From NCBI RefSeq assembly GCF_023238205.1, contig NZ_CP096659.1, positions 1,178,001-1,242,000 on the forward strand: 64,000 nucleotides of DNA, read 5' to 3'. Below the pieces are notes generated by a model. That model searched no databases. It saw only the letters and a program-made list of their open reading frames with translations, and had not been told where the DNA came from. Source of the DNA: Halorussus limi (GTDB lineage: Archaea; Halobacteriota; Halobacteria; Halobacteriales; Haladaptataceae). Shown here piece by piece: positions 7,655 through 16,950 of the stretch; position 1 is the first letter of the stretch; the number at the start of each line of letters is the position of its first letter. The position numbers and the translations under genes are program-made.

Positions 7655-8581
7655 CTACTCCTCTTCGCCCTCGGTCCCGGCGACCATCCCGGACACGTTG
7701 CCGACGTTCATCGCCACCGCCAGCACCACCGCGATGACGAGGACGATGAACGACGAGATGGCGTTCATCTTCGGCGCGGTCCCGTACTTTATCATCGAGA
7801 ACATCGACGTGGTCAGCACGTCCATCGTCCCGCGCACGAAGAACGCCCGGATGAAGTCCTCGAACGACCGAATCCACGCGAACAGGAACCCCGCGCCGAT
7901 GGCCGGCGCGACGATGGGAAGCGTCACGTCGCGGAACACCGTCAGCGGGTCGGCCCCGAGGTCGCGGGCGGCCTCCTCCAGCGACTCGTCGAACGTGTAG
8001 AGCCGCGAAGTCACGATGAGTAGCACGAACGGAAGGCCGTACACGCTGTGGGTCAGCACGACCGTCCAGAACCCCGGCACGATGGTGATGCCGAACAGTT
8101 GGGGCAGGAGCGTCCGGAAGTAGATGAGCAGCGCGATGCCCAACACCACGCCCGGAATCACCATCGGCAGGATGCCGAACGTCCGGTAGGCCTCCTTCAG
8201 CGGGAAGGCGAACCTCGCCAGCGCGAAACTGGCGAGGACGCCCAACAGCGTGGCGATGGACGCCGCAATCGTGGCGACCTGCACGCTGTGCCACAACGAC
8301 CGCATCAGCGCCTCGTCGGCGAACGTCGCGCCGTAGTGGGCCAGCGTCACTCCACGGAAGGGGAAGAACGTGCTGGCGTTGACCGTGAACGAGAGGACTA
8401 TCATCACCGCGAGCGGAATCCAGAGGAACACGAGCAGCGCCCCCGCGACGACGTAGAGGCCCCGTCCGAGGAGCCACTCCTTGCGCTCGTGGTCGAGAAT
8501 CCGGGTCCCGGTCCCCCGCTCGGTCGGAGTTCCGCGCTCGGTCTCCGTGCCGGAGTCGGTCTCCGTCGCCATCTCAGACAC
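7655..8581 (-). CDS. potC: ABC importer permease, PotC-like
   Basis: 308 residues with six predicted membrane helices starting after a charged, Thr/Glu-rich N-terminal tail (about residues 1-35). The EAA-type loop that docks onto the ATPase is visible as EEAARDLGADPLTVFRDVTL. It is the inner-membrane permease half of a spermidine/putrescine-type ABC importer (binding-protein-dependent permease family). The start overlaps the end of the preceding permease gene by 8 bp, indicating translational coupling in the potD-potB-potC operon. The substrate may be a polyamine or another small cation; sequence alone does not settle it. Confidence 0.85.
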   Translation of the reverse strand: MSEMATETDSGTETERGTPTERGTGTRILDHERKEWLLGRGLYVVAGALLVFLWIPLAVMIVLSFTVNASTFFPFRGVTLAHYGATFADEALMRSLWHSVQVATIAASIATLLGVLASFALARFAFPLKEAYRTFGILPMVIPGVVLGIALLIYFRTLLPQLFGITIVPGFWTVVLTHSVYGLPFVLLIVTSRLYTFDESLEEAARDLGADPLTVFRDVTLPIVAPAIGAGFLFAWIRSFEDFIRAFFVRGTMDVLTTSMFSMIKYGTAPKMNAISSFIVLVIAVVLAVAMNVGNVSGMVAGTEGEEE

Positions 8582-9509
8582 CTCCCAAGTCCTCGATACT
8601 GACGTACCGGAACGCCAGCGCGAACGCCACCACGATGGAGGCGACGATGAACATCGACGCCGCGCTCCCGTACCCGATGGCGTACAGCGAGTTGATTCGA
8701 CTCTCGATGAGTTGGCCTATCATCAGCACCTTCCCCTGCCCGAGGAACCGCGGCGTGATGAACGCCCCCAGCGCGGGCACGAACACGAACAGACTCCCGC
8801 TGATGATTCCCGGCAGCACGAGCGGGAGAATCACGTCCCGCAGCGTCTCGGCCCTGCTGGCCCCGAGGTCCCGGGCCGCCTCGGTCAGCGAGAAGTCGAG
8901 ACCGTCGAGGCTGGCGTACAGCGACAGCAGCATGTACGGGAAGTACGCGTGGGTCAGCCCCACGATTATCGCCGGCACGCCGTAGTTGAAGATGCCGAGG
9001 GGCCCGTCGGTGATTCCGATTCGCATCAGCGTGCTGTTGAGGACCCCGCTCGGGCCGAACATGAGGTACCACGAGTAGGCCCGCACGAGGTACATCGTGA
9101 AGAACGGCAACAGCACGAGGAAGATGACGACCTTGAACGTGGTGCCGCCCCGGCGCGCGAGCAGGTACGCCAGCGGAAACGCCAGCACCAGACACAGCAC
9201 GGTCGTCACCGCCGCGATGAAGTACGAGAGCGCGAGCGACTGGAAGAACGCGGTCTGCCAGAACGGACCCTCTCCGGCGAACAACTGGTCGTAGTTCGCC
9301 AGCGTCGGTTCCCAGATTATCTGGTACGTGAACGTGTCGACGCTCGTGAAACTGACCGCCACCATGAACGTCAGCGGCGTCAGCAACAGGAGGAACAACC
9401 AGACCAGCGCCGGTCCGGCGGTTATCCCGAGCCTGTTCGCCCGAGAGGCGAACGCGCCGACGAACCGTTCGCGCGCGGACCGGCCGCGCTCGGAGGTTTC
9501 GGTAGCCAC
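8574..9509 (-). CDS. potB: ABC importer permease, PotB-like
   Basis: 311 residues, six membrane helices, with the first at about 28-52. The EAA loop reads TEAARDLGASRAETLRDVIL. It pairs with the PotC-like permease to form the transmembrane channel of the importer. The gene begins 1 bp after the binding-protein gene and overlaps the next permease by 8 bp, so the three genes form one tight operon. The N-terminal cytoplasmic tail is basic (RGRSARERFVGAFASRANR), consistent with an in-facing N-terminus. Confidence 0.85.
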   Translation of the reverse strand: MATETSERGRSARERFVGAFASRANRLGITAGPALVWLFLLLLTPLTFMVAVSFTSVDTFTYQIIWEPTLANYDQLFAGEGPFWQTAFFQSLALSYFIAAVTTVLCLVLAFPLAYLLARRGGTTFKVVIFLVLLPFFTMYLVRAYSWYLMFGPSGVLNSTLMRIGITDGPLGIFNYGVPAIIVGLTHAYFPYMLLSLYASLDGLDFSLTEAARDLGASRAETLRDVILPLVLPGIISGSLFVFVPALGAFITPRFLGQGKVLMIGQLIESRINSLYAIGYGSAASMFIVASIVVAFALAFRYVSIEDLGGV

Positions 9510-9510
9510 G

Positions 9511-10659
9511 TTACGCGACCTTGATTTCCTCCCACGCCTGAATCCACGCGCGCTCGTTCTCGACGGCCTTGAACGGGATGAAGTTCTGCAAGCGCTCGGG
9601 GGCTATCGCCCCGTACAGGTTGTTCTGGCGCTCGGTCAGGTACTGCTGGGTCGCCGGGTTGACGCTCGGCGAGTAGCCCACTTTCGCCAGCGTCGCGCCG
9701 AGTTTCGGCGAGATGTACTCGTTGACGACTTCCCACGCTTTCTGCTTGTTGTTCGACGCCTTCGAGACGACCGCCGACTCGAACCACGCGAGCGACCCCT
9801 CCTTCGGCGTGGCCATCTTCGGCCAGTTGTCGCCGTTGACTTTCATCTCGACGATTTCGTTCCGCCCGGATTGGCCGACGAGGAAGTTGCCCTGCCGGAA
9901 CGACTTGATGTAGGTCGGGTCCGCAGCAATGTAGCCCTGCAACAGCGGCTTCTGGTCTATCATCGTCTGCTTGACCTCGTCTAACTGCTGTTGAGAGAGG
10001 CTGACCTGCTTCCCTTTGAAGGCGTCCTGCATCCCGAGGTAGAGCGCCGCTGCGCTCATCGCCTTGAAGTGGTTGTCGTACATGACGATCTTGTTCTGCA
10101 GGTCGACGCCCTCGAACTGGTCGCTGAACAGAATCTCGTAGGTCGGGTCGTGATCCGGAATCTTCCGGGAGTCGTAGGAGTAGCCGTACCACCCGAACCG
10201 AATCGGGACCCCGTAGGCGTCCCCCTCGCTGGTGAACTGGTTGTCGGCGAAGGTCTGGAACGTGTCGTAGATGCTGCTCTGGTTCGTGACTACGTCCTCG
10301 GGGACCGGAGCCAGCAGGTCCGCGTTCATCATCTTCGGGACGTAGTTGTTGTTCGGGATGGCGATGTCGTACTGGCGGTACTGCCCGGCGTTCCACGACG
10401 AGAACATCTTGGCCGACGACGTGGACTTGGTAATCTGGATGTCCACCCCGACCTGCTCTTGAATCGGACCGAGCAGTTGCTGGTCGCCGTACTCCTCCCA
10501 CGTCAGGACGTTGAGCGTCGGCCGCTGGGCCGTGACGTTTCCGACGTATCCCGGTAGTCCGACCAGTCCGGCCGCCCCGGCCGTCCCGCTCGCTTTCAGG
10601 AACGTCCGCCGAGAGTTATCGCTCGTTTCGGTGCGACTGCCGTCACCGTCTCGTGTCAT
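9511..10659 (-). CDS. potD: ABC solute-binding protein, PotD-like, Tat-exported
   Basis: 382 residues from the ATG at 10659 (an upstream in-frame ATG at 10701 would add 14 residues). The N-terminus has a twin-arginine signal, SRRTFLKASGTAGAAGLVG, ending near a V-T-A-Q cleavage site. The mature part shows the PotD/PotF periplasmic-binding fold pattern: LNVLTWEEYGDQQLLGPIQEQ at the start of domain 1, and repeated substrate-pocket aromatics. No lipobox Cys is seen, so membrane retention must use another route. It is the first gene of the potDBC operon and lies back to back with the ATPase gene. Polyamines are the likely ligand by family; other small organic cations are possible. Confidence 0.85.
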   Translation of the reverse strand: MTRDGDGSRTETSDNSRRTFLKASGTAGAAGLVGLPGYVGNVTAQRPTLNVLTWEEYGDQQLLGPIQEQVGVDIQITKSTSSAKMFSSWNAGQYRQYDIAIPNNNYVPKMMNADLLAPVPEDVVTNQSSIYDTFQTFADNQFTSEGDAYGVPIRFGWYGYSYDSRKIPDHDPTYEILFSDQFEGVDLQNKIVMYDNHFKAMSAAALYLGMQDAFKGKQVSLSQQQLDEVKQTMIDQKPLLQGYIAADPTYIKSFRQGNFLVGQSGRNEIVEMKVNGDNWPKMATPKEGSLAWFESAVVSKASNNKQKAWEVVNEYISPKLGATLAKVGYSPSVNPATQQYLTERQNNLYGAIAPERLQNFIPFKAVENERAWIQAWEEIKVA

Positions 10660-10851
10660 TTGGTATCCCCCACCACGTCGAAGGTCGGGGGAAACAGTCA
10701 TAAAAGTTTATGCTTTTTGTGTGGCTTACCCGATTAATTTCGAGGACTGCGACCGCAGACGCCTACACCTCAAATATTTCAATCGAGGTGAACGTGCGCC
10801 GAGGTGAGCGAGTCGAACGACCCCGAGCGTTTTGTATTGTGACGCGGTACC
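10660..10851. promoter_or_regulatory. Shared divergent promoter region with GAGGTG repeats
   Basis: The potD and potA starts are separated by 192 bp. CACCTC (10766-10771) and GAGGTG (10785-10790) form an inverted repeat around an AT-rich centre that includes AAATATTT. A further GAGGTGA copy follows at 10801-10807, 16 bp after the copy at 10785. The AT-rich stretch AAAAGTTTATGC (10702-10713) can serve as TATA for the minus-strand operon. A regulator acting on both directions is a reasonable inference. Confidence 0.45.
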
Positions 10852-11955
10852 ATGCGTATGGGAGTGGAAGGGGAGCTAATACGTTTGGAAGACGTGCGGA
10901 AGGAGTTCGGCGACGTAACCGCCGTGGACGGCATCGACTTCAGCATCGAGCGCGGCGAGTTCTTCTCGCTGGTCGGGCCGTCGGGGTGCGGGAAGACGAC
11001 CACGCTCCGCATGATTAGCGGGTTCGAGACGCCGACAGACGGGGAGGTCGTCATCGACGGCCGGAACATGCAGGGGGTGCCGCCGGACGCGCGAGACACC
11101 AACCTCGTGTTTCAGCACCTCTCGCTGTTTCCCCACATGAGCGTGGAGGAGAACGTCGCCTACGGTCTGAAGAAGTCCGGCGTCGGGGCGGCCGAACGCG
11201 GAGAGCGAGCCTCCCAGTACCTCGAACTCGTGGACCTCGGCGGCTACGAGGACCGGAATCCGGGCGACCTCTCGGGCGGCCAGCAGCAACGCGTCGCCCT
11301 CGCCCGCGCCCTCGTCAACGAACCCAGCGTCCTCCTGTTGGACGAACCGCTGTCGAGTCTCGACCGAAAGCTCCGCAAGCAGATGCAGGTGGAACTACGC
11401 AGGATTCACGAGAAGACCCAAGGCGCGTTCTTCTACGTGACCCACGACCAAGAGGTCGCGATGACGCTCTCGGACCGCCTCGCGGTGATGAACGAGGGCC
11501 GAATCGAGCAGGTCGGCCCGCCCGAGGAAATCTACCGGAACCCCGCGAGTCCATTCGTCGCCGACTTCATCGGCGACACGAACCTGCTCGACGGGGAGGC
11601 CCGCGCCGTGAATGGCCGGACCGTCGTAGAGGTCGGCGGCGCGGACGGCATCCGGTTCGCGCCCGACGAGTCGGTCGGCGAGGGCGCGGTCAGCGTCTCG
11701 ATTCGACCGGAGGACATCTCGCTGGCCGAGACGGGCGCTCGGGGCGCGAAGTCCGACGGCGGCCGGGCCGAGGGAAGCACCTTCGAGGGCGAAATCGTCG
11801 AGCGGTACTTCCAGGGCGACCAGACCAACTACGTCGTGGACGTCGGCAGCGACCTCGAACTGTCGGTCGTCATGCAGGGCCGGAGTACGCCGGTCGAGCG
11901 CGGCGAGCGCGCGTCCTTCTGGTTCGGCGACGACGCGCCCGTGGTGTTCGACTGA
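10852..11955 (+). CDS. potA: ABC importer ATPase, PotA-like
   Basis: 367 residues; Met3 (10858) is an alternative start. The nucleotide-binding domain (about 7-240) has Walker [10 protein letters not shown], signature LSGGQQQR, Walker [13 protein letters not shown], and the switch His in [14 protein letters not shown]. The C-terminal part (about 245-365) is a TOBE-type regulatory domain ([26 protein letters not shown]). It powers uptake through the PotB/PotC-like channel encoded on the opposite strand. Splitting the ATPase into a divergent transcript allows its level to be set separately, although the two promoters share one control region. Confidence 0.9.
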   Translation: MRMGVEGELIRLEDVRKEFGDVTAVDGIDFSIERGEFFSLVGPSGCGKTTTLRMISGFETPTDGEVVIDGRNMQGVPPDARDTNLVFQHLSLFPHMSVEENVAYGLKKSGVGAAERGERASQYLELVDLGGYEDRNPGDLSGGQQQRVALARALVNEPSVLLLDEPLSSLDRKLRKQMQVELRRIHEKTQGAFFYVTHDQEVAMTLSDRLAVMNEGRIEQVGPPEEIYRNPASPFVADFIGDTNLLDGEARAVNGRTVVEVGGADGIRFAPDESVGEGAVSVSIRPEDISLAETGARGAKSDGGRAEGSTFEGEIVERYFQGDQTNYVVDVGSDLELSVVMQGRSTPVERGERASFWFGDDAPVVFD

Positions 11956-12069
11956 ACCGTCGGCGCTGACGACGGGGTTCCGGAGCGATTCGGATACGGG
12001 TCGCAGGTCTACGTGTATCGACCGCAAAAAACGTCTTCGAACCGGAGGTCCGGTAGTTAGCGCGCGATG
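11956..12069. other. Convergent intergenic region
   Basis: Between potA (plus) and the PGF-CTERM gene (minus). It contains the A-run GCAAAAAACG (12023-12032), which on the minus strand is a T-run that could terminate the surface-protein transcript. No gene is seen. Confidence 0.35.
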
Positions 12070-12930
12070 CTAGTTGCTGCGGCGGATCGCGAGCAGCGCG
12101 GCCGCGACGAGCGCGACGAGAGCCGCAGTGGTTCCGAAACCGGGGGCACCGGTTCCGCTACCGCCGGTGGTCGTCTCGTCGTCGGAGTTCGACGACTGCG
12201 TCGTATCATCACCGGAACCGTCCTTCGTGGCCGTCTCGGTGTCGTTGCTGATCGCTTTCTCCGTCACCGTGTCGTCGGCCGAGTCGCTTCCGTCGTTCGA
12301 ACTCTGGTCGTCGGAAGCGGTCGTCTCGGTCGTGGTCGTCGTGGTGTCGGCGCTGCCGCCGGTGTTGCCGCCACCGGCGCTACCGCCGCCACCACCGCCA
12401 CCACCGCCGCCACCGCCACCACCGCCGCCGCCGGTGTTACCGCCGCCACCGCCGGTCGACGACGTCGTCGTGGCCGTGGTCGCCGTGGTCGTGGTGGTAC
12501 CGGACGGAGTCGACGTGCTGGTGGTAGTCGACGTCGGCGTGGTCGTTGTCGTCGTGGACAGTTCGCCGACTGTGAAGTCGTTCTTCGTGTTTTCGCCGGA
12601 CTCCCACGTCTCTTGGGCGCTCGCGTTGCCGTTCGCGACGCGGATGGTCAACTGCTCGTCCGATTCACCGTCGTCCGGGTCCGCCACGTCGACGCCGTAC
12701 TCCCCGTTGGAATCCGTCGTCGTCTGGTTGATGACTTCGCCGTTGTAGACGACTTCGACCGTGACGCCCTCGACCGGGTCGCCGTTCTGGTCGCTCACGG
12801 TCCCGCGGAAGTGGTGGGGCGGAGCAGGTTGTCCCGCAGCAACGCCTGCGACGCTCGCAACCAGCATCGCCGCGAACACCGCCGCAGCTAGCTGCACGAA
12901 CCGCTTCTTGAGTAGTGCATTTTCTGTCAT
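12070..12930 (-). CDS. PGF-CTERM surface protein with Thr-rich and poly-Gly stalk
   Basis: 286 residues from ATG 12930 (a GTG 15 bp upstream is less likely). Order: Sec signal peptide (about 7-33), a carboxypeptidase-regulatory-like beta-sandwich (about 38-125; FRGTVSDQNGDPVEGVTV), a Thr/Ser-rich stretch suited to O-glycosylation, an uninterrupted run of 17 Gly inside a Gly/Asn-rich segment, a second Thr/Ser/Asp linker, and the tripartite C-terminus GAPGFGTTAALVALVAAALL-AIRRSN. The PGF motif plus hydrophobic helix plus basic tail is the PGF-CTERM signal processed by archaeosortase A and replaced by a lipid. It starts 44 bp after the surface glycoprotein gene, so the two are probably one operon; a role as a wall-spanning anchor is inferred. 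Confidence 0.85.
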   Translation of the reverse strand: MTENALLKKRFVQLAAAVFAAMLVASVAGVAAGQPAPPHHFRGTVSDQNGDPVEGVTVEVVYNGEVINQTTTDSNGEYGVDVADPDDGESDEQLTIRVANGNASAQETWESGENTKNDFTVGELSTTTTTTPTSTTTSTSTPSGTTTTTATTATTTSSTGGGGGNTGGGGGGGGGGGGGGGGGSAGGGNTGGSADTTTTTTETTASDDQSSNDGSDSADDTVTEKAISNDTETATKDGSGDDTTQSSNSDDETTTGGSGTGAPGFGTTAALVALVAAALLAIRRSN

Positions 12931-12974
12931 TGTATGAGTGATCACCTATAAATTGGAAAGTGGATGCTGCGGCT

Positions 12975-15900
12975 TCAGGTCGCGTAGGCGGTCTCGCCGT
13001 AGACGTCGCCGTCGTCTTCGGTCACGAGGACCCAGTACCCTTCGCCGGGTTCGAGGTTCTCGCTACTGGAGACGTCGGAGAAGCTCAGGCGACCGTTCTC
13101 CGTCTGCTGGTAGACGGTGGTGAAGTCGCCGGCTTCGATGGCCGAGAAGGCGACGTCGCGGTTCTGAGAGCCTTCCTGCCAGTGACCGACCAGGTTCCAG
13201 CCCTCGTGGACGTCTTCCGACCCGGGCGTCGCGGACTCCAGGCTTCCGGAGCTACCGGGCTGGTTGTAGACGTTCATGTCGAGGGTGGCGCTGTGGTTCA
13301 TCACGAAGATATACCCTTGGCCGCCTTCCAGCGTTTCCAGCGTGCTCGTGTTGTCACCGGGCGTGTAGTGGCTCCATCCGTCCTCGTCGTACGCCCAGAC
13401 GGTGTCGTTCTCCGTCAGCGCATCGATCTCGGATAGGTCGACCGCACCGCTCGCCGCGGGTAGGGAGACCACGTTGTGGCCCTCTTTCAGGTTCAGTTCG
13501 ATGGTGTGAACCGTGGTGGTGTCCGAGGCGTTGGTGGCATTCGCGGAGTCACCAACGTAGTTATCCTCGACGAAGGCACCGTCGGAGACGTTCAGTGCGG
13601 GCGAGTCGCCCGTCTGGAAGTTGTCGCCGAAGGTGACCTTGACGAAGCCCTTGGTAGCAGCGCTGTCTGCGGTGACGCTACTGGCCTGCACGCGAGCGTC
13701 GCCGACGTTGATGAGCTCCGAACTACCGAGGTCGTCGACGACGGGCTCGTTGAACTCGACGCGGACCGTCGTGCTCGAATCGCCCGCATCGATGATTTGC
13801 GCGTCGGTGACGTGCGGGTCTTCGCCGTCGGTGCTGAACGTGCTGGTCTCGTCGCTATTGAGGAGTTTCTGGTCGTTCTCCCCAACGGCGGAGATCAGCG
13901 TGGCCTTGTAAGCACCGTCGCGGTCGTCGACGGTCGCCGTGTAGGTGACGACGCCGGTCGTGGCGTTGTAGTCACGGCTGAAGTCGTCCAGCGTGAGCGT
14001 CTTCGTCACGGAGCTACCGAAGTAGCTGTCGGTGCTGTTGACGCCGACGGTGAGACTACTCAGGTTCGAGTTGGTCTCGAACGTAACCTGCGCCGTTCCG
14101 GCGTCGCTACCGTTCAGGCCTTCGGCCTCGAACGTGCGCACGTCGAGGTTGTTGACGGTAACGTTGACCGTCTTCGAGACCTTGTTGTTAGCGTCGTCGG
14201 TGACGTTCACGCGGAACGTGAGCGTCCCGTCTTCGAGCTGGGTCGTGTCGAGTTCGTCCGTCTCCGCGTCGAAGACATTCGTACTCGTACTGAGGTCGAT
14301 GGTCGTGAACGAATCGTTGTTCGAACCGTTGTACTCGTAGGTGACTGCGTTCCCGTCAGTGTGCGAGACAGTGAACGCCTCGGAGACGTTCACGTCGCCG
14401 TAGACGAGTTCACCTTCCGAGAGGGTGCTCGAGACCGACGGGTCGTAGTTGTCGAGGAGGACGGTACCGCTGGCGGTGTCGCTGTTGTCGGCGTCGTCAG
14501 TGACGGTGACCTTCAGCTTGATGTTGCCGTCCTCGAACTGCGTCGTGTCGAAGCTCTCCGGCGAGGAGACGGTCTGGTAGTCCTCGGCCGGGAAGCCGCC
14601 GCTCGCGTTCGTGTTGTACTCGTAGGTGACGGTCTGGTTCTCACCGCTGATGTCGAACTGCTCGGTGAGGTCGAGCGTTTCGTTGAGCGTACTCTCACTG
14701 AAGTTCGCCTTCGCGCTCGGGACCTGCGTGTCGTACAGGAACGTCCCGTTGTTCACGCTCGTGTTAATCGACTTTCCAGCCTTGTCCTTGGCGTTGCTGA
14801 CTTCGACTTCCGCAGTAGCGTCGGCCGACTTCGTCGGGAGGGTAATCTTACCCTTCCACGTTGTGTTGGCCGGGCCGAAGCCGTTCGTCCCGAAGGTTCC
14901 ATTATTGTTGACGGTGGCGTCGGTCACACCGTCACCGTTGACGTCGACCGTAACCGACGGATTAACGGTCTGGTCCATCGGTTCGCTGAACTTGACCGTA
15001 ACGTTGCGCTCGACGCCAACGTTGCTGGCGTTCACCGGCGTGTCGTCGACGGTCACGCTCGTGACCCGCGGCTGCATCGAGTCGACGGTGTAGGTGAACG
15101 CCGACGAGTTGAGGTTGTCCACGGAGTCCGCGGAGGTCACGACGTACGTAACGTCGCCCTGCGGAAGCGCCGGAACGCCCTTCTGCGACGAGTCGACGGT
15201 CAGCGTGCGGCCGTCGAACTCGACGCCCGTGGTGCTGTCGGTCGCGCTGTCGAGCAGGACGTTGCCGTCAGCGTCCTTGACGGTGACTTCGACGGTGTTC
15301 GGGTTGACCGCCGAGTACGTGTCCGTGATGTCGAAGGTCAGCGTCGGCTCGTCGGTGGTGAGGTACGAGTTGTTAGCCGTACCGGGACTCACCTTCGGGC
15401 CAGACGCGTCGACCTTGAACGTCCGACTCGTCTGGCTGTAGTTACCGTTCGAGTCGGACGCGAACACCTTCACGGTGACCTCTCCGTCCGGAAGCGCGGA
15501 CACACCGTCGCTACCGGGGTAGACGGACAGCGTCTGGCCGTTGAAGTACACGCCGGCGTCGTTGGGCGTGTTGGCCGAGACCAGACCGCCGCTTGCGTTG
15601 TAGATTCCGACCTCGATGCTGTCCGGGTTGATGCCCTGCGAGTCGTCGATGTCGACTGCGATCTTGTGTTCGTCGTCCGCGATCTTCTCGCCGGAAGCCA
15701 AGTTCCAGTTGCTGTATGCCGGACTGCTGCCGACACTGACCGAGTCGGACTTGGGGCCAGCCCAACTGTTCCCGAAGGTATCAGTGGCGCTGGTCACCGT
15801 GGCCGTGTGAGTCCCTTCGAAGGCCTTCTGCGTGTACGTGTAGACGTACGAACCGCCGTTCGAAGCACTCTGGGCGAAGTCCGAACGAGTCAGACTCTGG

Positions 15901-16841
15901 TTCTTGGCCGTCTCGTTGTTGTACTCCACGGCGATGGCACCGTCAGAGGAACCTAGCTGCTCCGAGGCGTTGATGGTAATCTTGGCCATTCCGTCCTCGT
16001 GAGTGACGGTGAACTTGTTAATGGACGGTGCCGTCGCGTCCTTCGTGACCGTGGTGTTGGCGGTGAGACCGTCGGCGTTCCCGTTCCCGGCGGCATCGGT
16101 CATCTTCGCCGAGATTTCCACCGTGCCATCGTCGAAGCTCGAGGCGGCAATACCGGACACCGACACCTCTTGCTCTTGAGAGTCATCGTCCGACAGGCCC
16201 GAGATATCCTTCGACGCCGTTTCGGTCGTCGAACCGTTCTTTAGCTGAACGGTCAGGGTGCCGTCCTCGGGGTCGTCGGTCAGGTTGACCGTGACCGAGT
16301 AACCGGTCTCGTTACTCGACACGATAGGCCCACCAACAATCGAGACGGGGTCGTCGGGAGCGGTGTAGTCGGCCGTGACGGTGGCGCTATCTTCTGCGCC
16401 CATACCGTCGAGGTCGACGGTCACGCTCGCCGAGTTGCCGTCAGCGACGCTGAGCTTGTCCTTGGTATCGTCACTGGAGCCACTCACGAGAGTGAACGAA
16501 CCCCAGTAGTTGCCGTCGCCCGCTCCACCGGTGGACGAGCCATCAGCGCCACTTCCGTCGTCAGCGAGAGTAACGGTGATGGAACCACCGTTACCATTCG
16601 AGACGGTAACTTTCTGAGTGCCACCAGTCGTTGCACCGTCTGTGGCTTTGATGTAGACTGTTTCGCCGTCCTGTGCTACCGAAATCTGGTTCCCACCCAC
16701 GCTGTCGTGGATGGTAACCGTGTCTGTGTTGGCCGCGACGGCACTCCCGGTGAACGCGATGGACCCTCCGAAGACGGAGAGGACCATCAGCGCAGCGAGG
16801 AATACCGCGCGCGCCTTGTCGCGTGCTTCGTTCCGATTCAT
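12975..16841 (-). CDS. Surface (S-layer-type) glycoprotein, Ig-like repeats
   Basis: 1288 residues from ATG 16841. The N-terminus (ARDKARAVFLAALMVLSVFG, ending near GSAVAA) is the characteristic halobacterial surface-glycoprotein signal peptide. The mature protein is very acidic, rich in Asp, Thr, Ser and Asn, with many N-glycosylation sequons. It consists of tandem Ig/cadherin-like beta-sandwich modules with recurring phrases (ALPDGEVTVKVFASDSNGN, LEDGTLTFRVNVTDDANN). Two related C-terminal modules (about 1110-1195 and 1205-1288) each contain a hydrophobic start (EGHNVVSLP, EGWNLVGHW) and a G-x-G-Y end. There is no C-terminal membrane helix and no PGF-CTERM, unlike classical S-layer glycoproteins. 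The frame is open upstream to 17162, but that part has no signal peptide. Probably the major or an accessory S-layer protein. Confidence 0.85.
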   Translation of the reverse strand: MNRNEARDKARAVFLAALMVLSVFGGSIAFTGSAVAANTDTVTIHDSVGGNQISVAQDGETVYIKATDGATTGGTQKVTVSNGNGGSITVTLADDGSGADGSSTGGAGDGNYWGSFTLVSGSSDDTKDKLSVADGNSASVTVDLDGMGAEDSATVTADYTAPDDPVSIVGGPIVSSNETGYSVTVNLTDDPEDGTLTVQLKNGSTTETASKDISGLSDDDSQEQEVSVSGIAASSFDDGTVEISAKMTDAAGNGNADGLTANTTVTKDATAPSINKFTVTHEDGMAKITINASEQLGSSDGAIAVEYNNETAKNQSLTRSDFAQSASNGGSYVYTYTQKAFEGTHTATVTSATDTFGNSWAGPKSDSVSVGSSPAYSNWNLASGEKIADDEHKIAVDIDDSQGINPDSIEVGIYNASGGLVSANTPNDAGVYFNGQTLSVYPGSDGVSALPDGEVTVKVFASDSNGNYSQTSRTFKVDASGPKVSPGTANNSYLTTDEPTLTFDITDTYSAVNPNTVEVTVKDADGNVLLDSATDSTTGVEFDGRTLTVDSSQKGVPALPQGDVTYVVTSADSVDNLNSSAFTYTVDSMQPRVTSVTVDDTPVNASNVGVERNVTVKFSEPMDQTVNPSVTVDVNGDGVTDATVNNNGTFGTNGFGPANTTWKGKITLPTKSADATAEVEVSNAKDKAGKSINTSVNNGTFLYDTQVPSAKANFSESTLNETLDLTEQFDISGENQTVTYEYNTNASGGFPAEDYQTVSSPESFDTTQFEDGNIKLKVTVTDDADNSDTASGTVLLDNYDPSVSSTLSEGELVYGDVNVSEAFTVSHTDGNAVTYEYNGSNNDSFTTIDLSTSTNVFDAETDELDTTQLEDGTLTFRVNVTDDANNKVSKTVNVTVNNLDVRTFEAEGLNGSDAGTAQVTFETNSNLSSLTVGVNSTDSYFGSSVTKTLTLDDFSRDYNATTGVVTYTATVDDRDGAYKATLISAVGENDQKLLNSDETSTFSTDGEDPHVTDAQIIDAGDSSTTVRVEFNEPVVDDLGSSELINVGDARVQASSVTADSAATKGFVKVTFGDNFQTGDSPALNVSDGAFVEDNYVGDSANATNASDTTTVHTIELNLKEGHNVVSLPAASGAVDLSEIDALTENDTVWAYDEDGWSHYTPGDNTSTLETLEGGQGYIFVMNHSATLDMNVYNQPGSSGSLESATPGSEDVHEGWNLVGHWQEGSQNRDVAFSAIEAGDFTTVYQQTENGRLSFSDVSSSENLEPGEGYWVLVTEDDGDVYGETAYAT

Positions 16842-16860
16842 GGTTGATTTGATTCTTCCA

Positions 16861-16927
16861 ATGCGGGGGTAGCCACCCACCCGACCATCGGCCGCGTTAA
16901 GGTCGGCGTGGTACCTACCTCCCGCAT
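16861..16927 (-). ncRNA. Long hairpin in the 5' UTR of the surface glycoprotein mRNA
   Basis: ATGCGGGGGTAG (16861-16872) pairs with CTACCTCCCGCAT (16915-16927) with one bulged base. Inside it CCAC (16873-16876) pairs with GTGG (16908-16911), and CCGACC (16881-16886) with GGTCGG (16901-16906). The hairpin lies 19 bp before the start codon and its 5' end coincides with the expected transcription start. A stabilising or translation-controlling leader is likely; it is a cis-element, not an independent RNA. Confidence 0.6.
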
Positions 16928-16950
16928 CTACTGTCGGTATATATCGTGGA

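Noticed and set aside
6696-8477. Long minus-strand frame (593 codons) and a matching plus-strand frame at 6686-8023
   Set aside because: They are Arg/Pro-rich shadow frames of the prepilin peptidase and PotC-like genes, without the acidic composition of haloarchaeal proteins.
13476-15956. 826-codon plus-strand frame antisense to the surface glycoprotein
   Set aside because: It is a by-product of the high GC at third positions in the real gene; composition is Val/Arg-rich and no domain is seen.
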